Positions 1-6,406 of a stretch of 7,270 nucleotides of DNA are shown here, in pieces. The DNA lies in the NCBI GenBank assembly GCA_003218815.1, contig QHON01000128.1:1-7270 (forward strand), read 5' to 3'. Both the position numbers and the translations under genes were made by a program. The notes beneath the pieces were generated by a model that searched no databases, had not been told where the DNA came from, and saw only the letters and a program-made list of their open reading frames with translations. Origin of the DNA: Verrucomicrobiota bacterium (lineage in GTDB: Bacteria > Verrucomicrobiota > Verrucomicrobiia > Chthoniobacterales > UBA10450). How positions within the stretch are numbered: the first letter of the stretch is position 1; every line of letters begins with the position of its first letter.

Positions 1-185
1 ACCCAAACGTTGAGGACCCCATTCTTGTCGGGCGCGAGCCAGCTTAGCTGCGAACCGTCGGGAGAGATTTGCGGATCAGCGCGCTCCGGATTCCCGAAAA
101 GAACTTCGCGCGGGATAAGCGCGGGCAATTTGGCGTAAATGGTGAAGGTGCAAAGCCAGATGACCGCAAAGATAAGATATTTCAT
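1..185 (-). CDS. S9 family peptidase (prolyl oligopeptidase-like), N-terminal fragment
   Basis: Only the first 61 codons are present; the gene continues past the left edge. The product begins with a hydrophobic signal peptide (about residues 1-18, plausible signal peptidase I site after Ala18). It then reads LPALIPREVLFGNPERADPQ, followed by ISPDGSQLSWLAP. A start of the type 'PREVLFGNPER..PQISPDG..L.W.AP' is typical of secreted S9 peptidases (dipeptidyl aminopeptidase/acylaminoacyl peptidase type). In that family this stretch opens the N-terminal beta-propeller, and the Ser-Asp-His catalytic domain lies far downstream, outside this window. The expected role is hydrolysis of peptides in the periplasm. 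The ATG lies 16 bases after the stop of the upstream membrane-protein gene on the same strand, so it is probably the fourth gene of an operon. Only a weak purine stretch (GAGAAG) lies upstream. The family call rests on the propeller opening alone. Confidence 0.8.
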   Translation of the reverse strand, partial: MKYLIFAVIWLCTFTIYAKLPALIPREVLFGNPERADPQISPDGSQLSWLAPDKNGVLNVW

Positions 186-201
186 ATCGATTGCCGCTTC
201 T

Positions 202-648
202 CTACCTAAGCTTCGAGAGATCTAGCGCAATGCGCGCAATGCTGTAGAACAGCAGGACCGCGCCGACCGGCACGAGCCAGACGCCCAGTCCCGGGTCGCC
301 GCCGTAGGTGACAACTCCTCCGAGGAGGAACCCTCCTGGGAGAAGGATCGCGGCCCAAATCAAGGCAGATGAAATCGACGGCCGAAGCTCGAAGCGCTCG
401 ATATTTCGCGCCGTCAACCCGGCAATGATGTTGACCACGGCAAGGAGTGTGCCGTGTGCATGCGCGAGCGTGAACATCAACCGCCGCATCTCGTTGCCAA
501 CATCGAGATACCAGCCAATTTTAAAGCCGTGCAAGGTCTCCAGCGCGCCGCCCAGTGACAGGAAGATAAGAAGCGACCACCAGCCGAATCGCAAATTTCG
601 GTCGGCGTTCTTTTTGATGGTTCGGACGCGAGGAGTTGGACGCCTCAT
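202..648 (-). CDS. Small four-helix membrane protein of unknown function, coupled to the cytochrome gene
   Basis: A 148-residue protein that I do not recognise. After a basic N-terminus (about residues 1-20, rich in Arg and Lys) there are four likely membrane helices at about 21-40, 57-79, 92-113 and 121-141. Helix 1 ends in LETLHG (His40). Helix 2 carries LAHAHG with His63 and His65. Helix 3 and the loop after it are glycine-rich. Histidines at membrane positions could bind heme or metal, but that is inference. The ATG start (646-648) overlaps the cytochrome stop codon in an ATGA arrangement. This favours it over a TTG start 66 bases upstream, which would lie inside the cytochrome gene. There is no good ribosome-binding site, so translation probably depends on coupling. 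The position suggests a membrane partner of the cytochrome, or simply a co-transcribed gene. Confidence 0.8.
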   Translation of the reverse strand: MRRPTPRVRTIKKNADRNLRFGWWSLLIFLSLGGALETLHGFKIGWYLDVGNEMRRLMFTLAHAHGTLLAVVNIIAGLTARNIERFELRPSISSALIWAAILLPGGFLLGGVVTYGGDPGLGVWLVPVGAVLLFYSIARIALDLSKLR

Positions 649-2570
649 TCTGCCAGGAGAATCCGCTTGTCGTCGCGCTCGGTTCGAAGGCGTTGGAAAA
701 TATCTTGTTGCCAACGTCCATTCGAATCGAGCAGCGTCTCAGGACGATAAACTGCGTTGGGATTGCGCACTTCGTGCAACCATTTTTCATAAGCCCGCCC
801 AGCCGCTTCGCTCAGCACGGAATCAGTCACAGTATAGTTGAAGGAAAAATTCGAGAAACCCGGCAACGTTTGCAGCGATTTCCACGCGTCGAAGCGAACG
901 GCGGCGTAGGGATCGGTCAGGCTGTAAATGAGGTAAGGATAAAGCCAATCGCGGCCGGCAATTTTTTGCGCGGGTTCCCAGCCAAAACCCCAGGCCATGA
1001 GGACGCGCTGACCGGCGTCGCCCTTCAAGATCCACTGGACCGCCGCCGCGATGGTTTGATCGTCTCGCGAGAGATCTGCCATGGGCTGGTTATACCAGGC
1101 GTGAAGTTTTTCGGCAGTCCATGCGAGGGTTTGGTCGAGATGGCAAAGGTTGCAGGCATTCGGACGCCCATAAACAGTACTTTCCCGCACGGTCGGCGAC
1201 GAAACCTGATGGCTGCGCATCGCGTGCAGTAGACCAAATGTCGTGCGTGGCATATGGCAGTTGTAACATCGGCTGCCCGATGAGTCAGCGGGATGATGCG
1301 TGTGCTCGACGAGTCTTGCGCTCATATCTTTGTGGCATTGCAGGCACGCCGCATCGGACTCCATTTTCGGTTTCAACTGGCCGTTGCGCGCCCACGTTGT
1401 CACATCGGGGTGGCCTGGCGAATCCAAATGCATCTCGTGGCAGGAGATGCAGGAGAATTCGCCACCACGAAAACAAGGAGACGCTTGTACGCCGTTGAAT
1501 TCGCGTCCCGTTACTCGAATCATTCCATCCCCCCAGAATCTGTTTCCGAAGAAACCCGGCTCGGTCCGGCGAATAAAATCTTTCTGGTCACTGTGATCGG
1601 ACGTGTTTGGCTGCACGACAAAACGTTGCGCGAGATCGTGTCCGCCCGGACGGAAGCCGGAGCCGTGGCGATTGAAATCTATTTTATCCGTCATGTTATT
1701 AAAGGCCCAAACGCTGTGGCATTGACCGCAAGCGAGCGCTGAGTCCGGACCCCTTAAGCGCGAAGGGTTCGTCATGGTTGGGTCAGATTTCGTTGTGAGA
1801 TAAATCTTGAATCGACGGATGGGATTGCGGTTGAGTGCGATATGCTGACCCCCTTCGCTGTGGCACGCTTCGCAAGCGATCCCGAACTCCGCGACATTTG
1901 AGTCCCACTTATTGCCTTCCACAAAACGCGACTGGCCTTGCGTGACGTGGCAATCCATACAGGCGCCGTTCCATGCCCCGATTGGATAATAGTCCTTTAG
2001 CCCAGGCGGCATCAGAAATGTTTCGGTCACCGGCGCCCACATTTTCTCGGCGACGATGTAGGCGAAGGGAAATTGCTCCAGCGTGCGACCCTGACCGGTT
2101 TCGAGCCACGGGACCTGCAGGGTGTGCGAACCCGTTACGAGCACAATTTGTTGTGCGTCGCCGTAGCTGCTGCCGCCCTCCGATCGCTTGCGAACGAAGA
2201 ACGCGTCGCCACGGCGTTCGACTTTGTATTTGGTCCCGTCAAACGCAAGTTCGAGTCGGTCCATGTTCGTCGGCAGGCTCGCCGGCGTTGCCACCTGCGT
2301 CATCGTGCGGTGAAATGATGCGTGCCAGCTCGCATAATTTCCGGAGTGACACGATCGGCACGTGTTCGACGTGACATAACCAGCGATCTGCGATTTGATG
2401 GGACGATTCTCCGGCGGCTGCGCTTCGCCGCGAAAATTATGAAGCGAAATCAAAGTCAGGCCGCTTGCACCTGCTATCGCTGTGATAACCAATAGCCAAT
2501 GCCACCGGGATCGAGAAAACTTTGGCACAATTTCTCGTGCGATATTATGGAAATCGAAACGCTGAGGCAA
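645..2570 (-). CDS. Octaheme c-type cytochrome with C-terminal HEAT-like region
   Basis: A 641-residue exported multiheme cytochrome. Numbered from the TTG at 2570, eight CxxCH heme-attachment motifs begin at residues 71, 204, 233, 281, 374, 409, 435 and 473. The surroundings (SWHASFHRTM after heme 1, CYNCHMP at heme 7) resemble the cytochrome c554/NrfA-like multiheme superfamily. No residue set proves nitrite or hydroxylamine chemistry. A hydrophobic segment at about 24-43 after basic residues is a Sec signal or membrane anchor, so the heme part lies in the periplasm. From about 505 to 600 the heme motifs stop and a helical region follows; YSLTDPYAAVRFDAWKSL matches a HEAT repeat. The only start codon after the upstream in-frame stop is TTG. 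A GTG at 2526-2528 (residue 15) would give a neater signal peptide and is a real alternative. The gene lies 33 bases after msrA and overlaps the next gene by 4 bases. Substrate unknown. Confidence 0.9.
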   Translation of the reverse strand: MPQRFDFHNIAREIVPKFSRSRWHWLLVITAIAGASGLTLISLHNFRGEAQPPENRPIKSQIAGYVTSNTCRSCHSGNYASWHASFHRTMTQVATPASLPTNMDRLELAFDGTKYKVERRGDAFFVRKRSEGGSSYGDAQQIVLVTGSHTLQVPWLETGQGRTLEQFPFAYIVAEKMWAPVTETFLMPPGLKDYYPIGAWNGACMDCHVTQGQSRFVEGNKWDSNVAEFGIACEACHSEGGQHIALNRNPIRRFKIYLTTKSDPTMTNPSRLRGPDSALACGQCHSVWAFNNMTDKIDFNRHGSGFRPGGHDLAQRFVVQPNTSDHSDQKDFIRRTEPGFFGNRFWGDGMIRVTGREFNGVQASPCFRGGEFSCISCHEMHLDSPGHPDVTTWARNGQLKPKMESDAACLQCHKDMSARLVEHTHHPADSSGSRCYNCHMPRTTFGLLHAMRSHQVSSPTVRESTVYGRPNACNLCHLDQTLAWTAEKLHAWYNQPMADLSRDDQTIAAAVQWILKGDAGQRVLMAWGFGWEPAQKIAGRDWLYPYLIYSLTDPYAAVRFDAWKSLQTLPGFSNFSFNYTVTDSVLSEAAGRAYEKWLHEVRNPNAVYRPETLLDSNGRWQQDIFQRLRTERDDKRILLAE

Positions 2571-2603
2571 ATCTGCATTCGCAGAGGTTCAAAATATATG
2601 AGC

Positions 2604-3221
2604 TTACCGATCCTCTCCCCACTTCTTCTTTTCGAAGGAAACGCGACCGGAACCTTTCTCGAATGCCTCGAAGTGCTCCGGGTTCTGCCGGTAATATTTC
2701 TGGTGGTAGGCCTCGGCTGGATAAAATTTCATCGCCGGCAGAATTTCGGTTACGATCGGTTTGTCGAATTTTCCTGAACGCGCGAGCTTTTCTTTTGAAG
2801 TTTCGGCAATCCGTTTTTCCTCGTAATCCTTATAGAAGATTGCGGCACGATAGCTCGGCCCGATGTCGGTGAACTGGCCGTCGGCCTGTGTCGGATCGAT
2901 TTGCCGCCAATAGATATCGAGCAACTGATCGAATGAGATCTTCGTCGGATCGTATGTGATTTCGATTGCTTCGCGGTAGCCGGTCTTTTCGGAGGAAACC
3001 AATTCATAAGTGGGATTCGATTCCGTCCCGCCAGAGTAGCCAACGACGGTTTTAATCACGCCTTTTGCCTTGTCGAAGGCCGGCTGAATGCACCAAAAGC
3101 AACCGCCAGCGAAGATCGCACTCTTCGTCGGCGAAGGGGACGAAGTTTGGGCGCGACTAGAATCGACCGGAAGCGCAATGAGGGCGCTCAAGAGCAGAGC
3201 AAGGGCTAGGATTCCTTTCAT
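2604..3221 (-). CDS. msrA: Peptide-methionine (S)-S-oxide reductase MsrA, exported
   Basis: A 205-residue MsrA, which reduces the S form of methionine sulfoxide in proteins. Residues 1 to about 24 form a signal peptide (hydrophobic core LALALLLSALIAL, likely cleavage after SSRA), so the enzyme should work outside the cytoplasm. The family signature GGCFWC is at 39-44, with catalytic Cys41 and a second cysteine, Cys44. By alignment to the E. coli enzyme the other active-site residues are present: Tyr72, Glu84, Asp119 and Tyr124 (in GPSYRAAIFY). The C-terminal AEAYHQKYY and the following NPEHFE are also typical. The usual TGHAE motif reads TGYRE here. The catalytic Glu is kept but the His is Tyr. 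There is no MsrB domain and no msrB in the window. It is the first gene of the likely operon and is divergent from trmB. No clear Shine-Dalgarno precedes the ATG. Confidence 0.96.
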   Translation of the reverse strand: MKGILALALLLSALIALPVDSSRAQTSSPSPTKSAIFAGGCFWCIQPAFDKAKGVIKTVVGYSGGTESNPTYELVSSEKTGYREAIEITYDPTKISFDQLLDIYWRQIDPTQADGQFTDIGPSYRAAIFYKDYEEKRIAETSKEKLARSGKFDKPIVTEILPAMKFYPAEAYHQKYYRQNPEHFEAFEKGSGRVSFEKKKWGEDR

Positions 3222-3223
3222 AG

Positions 3224-3240
3224 TTGTCGATCTTAGACAA
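3224..3240. repeat. Short perfect inverted repeat just upstream of msrA
   Basis: TTGTC (3224-3228) and GACAA (3236-3240) form a perfect 5-base inverted repeat around a 7-base spacer. It ends two bases upstream of the msrA ATG. It could be a small operator half-site pair or a weak hairpin at the msrA start. Arms this short arise easily by chance, and I cannot match it to a known regulator's site. Confidence 0.3.
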
Positions 3241-3306
3241 TGCCGCTCGCGGTTCGTTTCGCTTTTGGGCTTGTTGGGACGGACATTGCTTAGTTTTCTA
3301 CTCAGC

Positions 3307-3939
3307 GTGCCTGCGGGCGAGATTCAATCAGCTCACCGCCCCGAAAGCTTCCGGGGTTCTCCGCTCATCGAGCTAGAGTCGCTGGTCGAGCGACTCAATC
3401 CGGCGAAAATCTTCGAACGTGATGCTCCGCTGCATGTCGATCTTGGCTGCGGCGACGGCTTATTTCTTTGCGCGCTGGCGCAGCGCACGCCGGAGAAAAA
3501 TTTTCTCGGGGTCGAGCGATTGCTCGGTCGAGTCCGTAGCGCGGTCCTCAAAGCGGCCAAGATCGGCAACGTGCGCGTGCTGCGGATGGAAAGTTCCTAT
3601 GTGGTCCGCTATTTACTGCCGCCCAGATCCGTGGAGACATTTTATCTCTTGTTCCCCGATCCCTGGCCGAAACGGCGGCATTGGCCCCGACGAATTATTA
3701 CCCCCGACTTGTTAAAGGCGATCAGTCAGACGCTGTTTCAGAATGGGACCATTCTCATCGCAACCGATCACCTTAATTACTTTGAAAAGGTCAAAGAGAT
3801 CGCGCGGGCAAATGTCGATTTTGCGATCAGCGACCCTACTGTTGCCGATCTTCCGCTGACGAAATTTGAGAGAAAATTTCGAGTGCAAGGCGTGCCGATT
3901 CACTGGCTCGAGCTGCGAAAAATTTGGCCAGTGAAATAG
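3307..3939 (+). CDS. trmB: tRNA (guanine-N7-)-methyltransferase TrmB
   Basis: This SAM-dependent enzyme makes 7-methylguanosine at position 46 of the tRNA variable loop, in the cytoplasm. With the GTG at 3307 the protein has 210 residues, a normal TrmB length. Visible motifs are the SAM-binding loop HVDLGCGDG (43-51), NFLGVE (65-70), the strongly diagnostic FPDPWPKRRH (116-125), ATDHLNYFEKV (152-162), and the C-terminal TKFERKF (185-191) and GVPIHWLELR. The frame stays open much further upstream, but that part would overlap msrA head-on and carries no family sequence. A TTG at 3286 (217 residues, starting MLSFLLS) is the main alternative and has a GGGACGG stretch just before it. Its last 40 bases overlap the end of convergent comEC. 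It is probably transcribed alone from the short gap shared with msrA. Confidence 0.94.
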   Translation: MPAGEIQSAHRPESFRGSPLIELESLVERLNPAKIFERDAPLHVDLGCGDGLFLCALAQRTPEKNFLGVERLLGRVRSAVLKAAKIGNVRVLRMESSYVVRYLLPPRSVETFYLLFPDPWPKRRHWPRRIITPDLLKAISQTLFQNGTILIATDHLNYFEKVKEIARANVDFAISDPTVADLPLTKFERKFRVQGVPIHWLELRKIWPVK

Positions 3940-6200
3940 CTTTGTGCTTCCCAGCCGTTACGATCAAAGCGCAGCGTCACCGCGCCAGTCTCATCCTGGC
4001 GAAAGAGCTTGATCCGGCGCGTCCGGACACGTTCGGCCCATTCATCGCTGATTCGCTCGTAGTCCGGAAAATCACGCGAACTGGCGATAATTAACCGTGG
4101 ACGCACTGCGTCGAGAAACGCGTCGGTACCGGACTGCCCGGAATGGTGTTGGCCTTTAACGACAATGTCACTGTGCAAATCCAAGCCGTATGCCAACAGC
4201 GCCCGTTCAGTCTCTAGCCCGCTATCGGACATGAACAAAATTGAGGTCGATGGCGGAATGAACAACTGAACGACATACGTCTGGTCGTCGGCTATGGATG
4301 CGGAAACGACGCGTGGTGGAAAAAGAACATGCCCGGTGACCTCGCCGGACAAACGGAAACTGTCTCCCGCGACAAGATTATTCGGCTTTATTTCGCGTTG
4401 TTGGAAGAGGCGCTGTAATCGCTGGTGAACGGCTGAGCGATCAGGCGCCGGATTGTCAATCAATCGAACGCCTGGAAAATCGTGTAACAATTCCGTTGCG
4501 CCTCCGATATGGAGCGAATCGCCATGAGTAAGCAACAAGCCATCGAGGCGGTTCACCCCAGCGGCGTGCAAGTATTCGCGAACTACGCGCTGGTAGGTCC
4601 GATCGCTGCCGCAATCGAACAGCCAATCTCCGCTTCGCGTCCGCAAATGAACAGCCGCCCCCGCGCCGAGATCCAGTACCGTGATTTTCGCAATGTCGTT
4701 TTGGGGCCAATGCGGGCGTTCGAGATAAAAATGGCCACCGGGAACTTGTGCGAGTAAGTGTACGATCGCGAGAACAACCTGTGCCAGAAACCAGTTGGCA
4801 TTGTTGAAAATGACAGCCGGCCACACCAGTAACGGCGTCAAAAGGAGCGAGAGGAGCGCGATTGCCAGAATGAAGAAGGCAATAGGAACAACTACCAAGT
4901 TCGCCAACAATGAAATCGGGGTGACGATATGAAAGTACCAGAGCACGAATGGCAGCGAACCGAGCCAGGCGGCGAGTGAAACGGAGGCGCCACGGCATAA
5001 CCACTCGAATGCGACGTGCATGAAGTGACGCGGGCCACGTAGTAAAGACCGCGGCAAAAAAGGGTCGGGAGCGCCCCAGCGCCGTAAAACCCCAAAAAGC
5101 GGATCGGCAAATAGAATGATCGCGCCTACCACCGAGAAGGAGAGTTGAAAACCGGTGGAAAAGAGTTCGTTCGTATTCCAACAGAGAAGAAAAAACGCCG
5201 CGGCGGCGAGGCTATTGAGAACGAAGACCTTTCGTTCGAAAAAGAAACCGCCGAGCAAAATCGAAGTCATTACCGCGGCCCGCACACTCGAAACGTGCAG
5301 CCCAGTGACCGCGGCATAGAAGAGGAGCAGGGGAATAATGAGCGCTGTCGCCCATTTGCGCGATAGTCGCGCGACTGTTGCCAGCATCCATAAGAGTGCC
5401 GCGACGATTCCTACGTGCAGACCAGCGACAGCGAAAAGATGAAGCGTGCCGGTTTGTTGAAAAGGTTCTTCGATGTCTTCAGGTGTTTGGTGCCTGAGTC
5501 CAAGCACGATTCCATTGAGGAAATCTTGCACGTCCGGTGAGCCCTCCAGGCCGCGACAAAGTGCGTTTTGCATCCAGGCACGCGACTTCTGCGCTGCACG
5601 TAAGATCGGATTTCCGCCATTATGTCGAACCAGCGCACCGTCCTCCGGGTAGCGAACAAAGAAAGTTCGGCGAACGTCGCGGCGCGCGAGATAAGAGCGC
5701 ATGTCGAATTCACCGGGATTTCGCGGCGGTGCGGTCACCTCAGCGATTCCGAAGAGCCTGAGCTCATCGCCATATTCCGGTGTTCCACGCCAGCGGACGA
5801 GCCAGCTCGCGTGCGTTCGGTGCTTCCTGCCTTCGAGTTCGATCGATTCAAGTTTTAGCAAGAAGGTCGCAAATCCGTTCGGCGCGATCTTCGGCTCGCT
5901 GATCACGAATCCCGTCGCTCTGAGAACTCGTGGCGAGTTACCAATTTCAGCAGCAAGTCGCTGACCTTCGGTGTTGCTACTTCGTAAATCATGCAGCAGA
6001 AAGAAAGCCGCTCCGACGATCGCATACGTCGCGCTCAAGCTCGGCCAACGCAGGACGAGTAAAGCGCAGATCACCACAAGCACCGAAATTGCAAGGAGGG
6101 TCGATGGAGAGAGAGGAAAGCAATCAGCGAAAATAACTCCCATCGCGGCCACTACGGCCAGGCCGACGAATGGCTGGCGCGGTCCGCTCAACAATTTCAT
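3900..6200 (-). CDS. comEC: ComEC/Rec2 family DNA-uptake channel protein
   Basis: A 766-residue polytopic inner-membrane protein. In characterised relatives ComEC carries single-stranded DNA across the inner membrane during natural transformation. Three N-terminal helices (about 12-71) precede a soluble DUF4131/OB-fold-type region (about 85-190). The membrane-embedded Competence domain spans about 220-490 and includes the signature HLFAVAGLHVG (254-264). The C-terminal metallo-beta-lactamase-like domain spans about 505-745. Its landmarks are VLDLGAGAA (508-516), LFDCG (527-531), THGDSLHIGG (558-567), MSDSG (657-661) and KGQHHSGQSG (682-691). Several depart from the usual LDVGQGDA, HxDxDHxGG and GHP motifs, so nuclease activity is uncertain. 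I chose the ATG at 6198-6200 because RQPFVGLA follows closely, as in relatives. An in-frame TTG at 6236 adds 12 residues. No other competence genes are visible. Confidence 0.93.
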   Translation of the reverse strand: MKLLSGPRQPFVGLAVVAAMGVIFADCFPLSPSTLLAISVLVVICALLVLRWPSLSATYAIVGAAFFLLHDLRSSNTEGQRLAAEIGNSPRVLRATGFVISEPKIAPNGFATFLLKLESIELEGRKHRTHASWLVRWRGTPEYGDELRLFGIAEVTAPPRNPGEFDMRSYLARRDVRRTFFVRYPEDGALVRHNGGNPILRAAQKSRAWMQNALCRGLEGSPDVQDFLNGIVLGLRHQTPEDIEEPFQQTGTLHLFAVAGLHVGIVAALLWMLATVARLSRKWATALIIPLLLFYAAVTGLHVSSVRAAVMTSILLGGFFFERKVFVLNSLAAAAFFLLCWNTNELFSTGFQLSFSVVGAIILFADPLFGVLRRWGAPDPFLPRSLLRGPRHFMHVAFEWLCRGASVSLAAWLGSLPFVLWYFHIVTPISLLANLVVVPIAFFILAIALLSLLLTPLLVWPAVIFNNANWFLAQVVLAIVHLLAQVPGGHFYLERPHWPQNDIAKITVLDLGAGAAVHLRTRSGDWLFDCGSDRTYQRVVREYLHAAGVNRLDGLLLTHGDSLHIGGATELLHDFPGVRLIDNPAPDRSAVHQRLQRLFQQREIKPNNLVAGDSFRLSGEVTGHVLFPPRVVSASIADDQTYVVQLFIPPSTSILFMSDSGLETERALLAYGLDLHSDIVVKGQHHSGQSGTDAFLDAVRPRLIIASSRDFPDYERISDEWAERVRTRRIKLFRQDETGAVTLRFDRNGWEAQSYFTGQIFRSSSQ

Positions 6201-6406
6201 CGTCCGCTTTTCGTCGATTTCGCGGGGACAACGCAAGCTCTTCTCACGAGAGCGAAGCTAAGGTCGAGAACCGAGCACAATTAGCCCCCGCGGCCGCGCT
6301 GTGTCTGAGGACGCCTTGGTCACGCCTCCCACGAGGAAGCTATAGATCGCGCCGTGCTTAGGCCGAAATGAGATGCGAAGGTCGCGTGTGCACCGTATTT
6401 TTTCTC
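6201..6406. other. Divergent intergenic region between comEC and rarA
   Basis: These 206 bases should hold the promoters of both comEC (leftward) and rarA (rightward). I see no convincing -35/-10 pair. The best rightward candidate is TTGGTC (6316-6321) and TATAGA (6341-6346), but the spacer is 19 bases, longer than ideal. A GC-rich patch with a NotI-type palindrome sits at about 6287-6300. A run of six T (6398-6403) lies just before the proposed rarA start. No small gene with support was found. Confidence 0.4.

Noticed and set aside
649..714. Upstream TTG start for the 148-residue membrane protein, adding 22 residues
   Set aside because: It would lie well inside the cytochrome gene. The ATG at 646-648 in a 4-base ATGA overlap is the normal operon arrangement.
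308..1742. Long plus-strand open frames opposite the membrane-protein and cytochrome genes (308-841, 636-1232, 1293-1742)
   Set aside because: They lie opposite strongly supported coding sequence, overlap each other, and their translations show no domain, membrane or signal pattern. They are best explained as frame shadows in GC-rich coding DNA.
3088..3306. Upstream extension of the trmB frame to 3088
   Set aside because: It would overlap msrA head-on by over 130 bases and encodes no TrmB-like sequence. A start at 3307 (or 3286) gives the usual family length.
4456..5181. A 241-codon minus-strand frame inside comEC, plus several shorter frames on both strands
   Set aside because: All lie within the comEC coding region in other frames. 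The comEC frame itself carries clear family motifs throughout.
6237..6253. Possible hairpin GCTCT/AGAGC with a 7-base loop upstream of comEC
   Set aside because: The stem has only five pairs and no T-run follows it on either strand, so it is neither a terminator nor a supported regulatory structure.
6376..6403. Possible terminator: small GCGA/TCGC stem followed by a run of six T
   Set aside because: The stem has four pairs with a three-base loop and is separated from the T-run by over ten bases. It also sits just before rarA on the rarA strand, where a terminator would make little sense.
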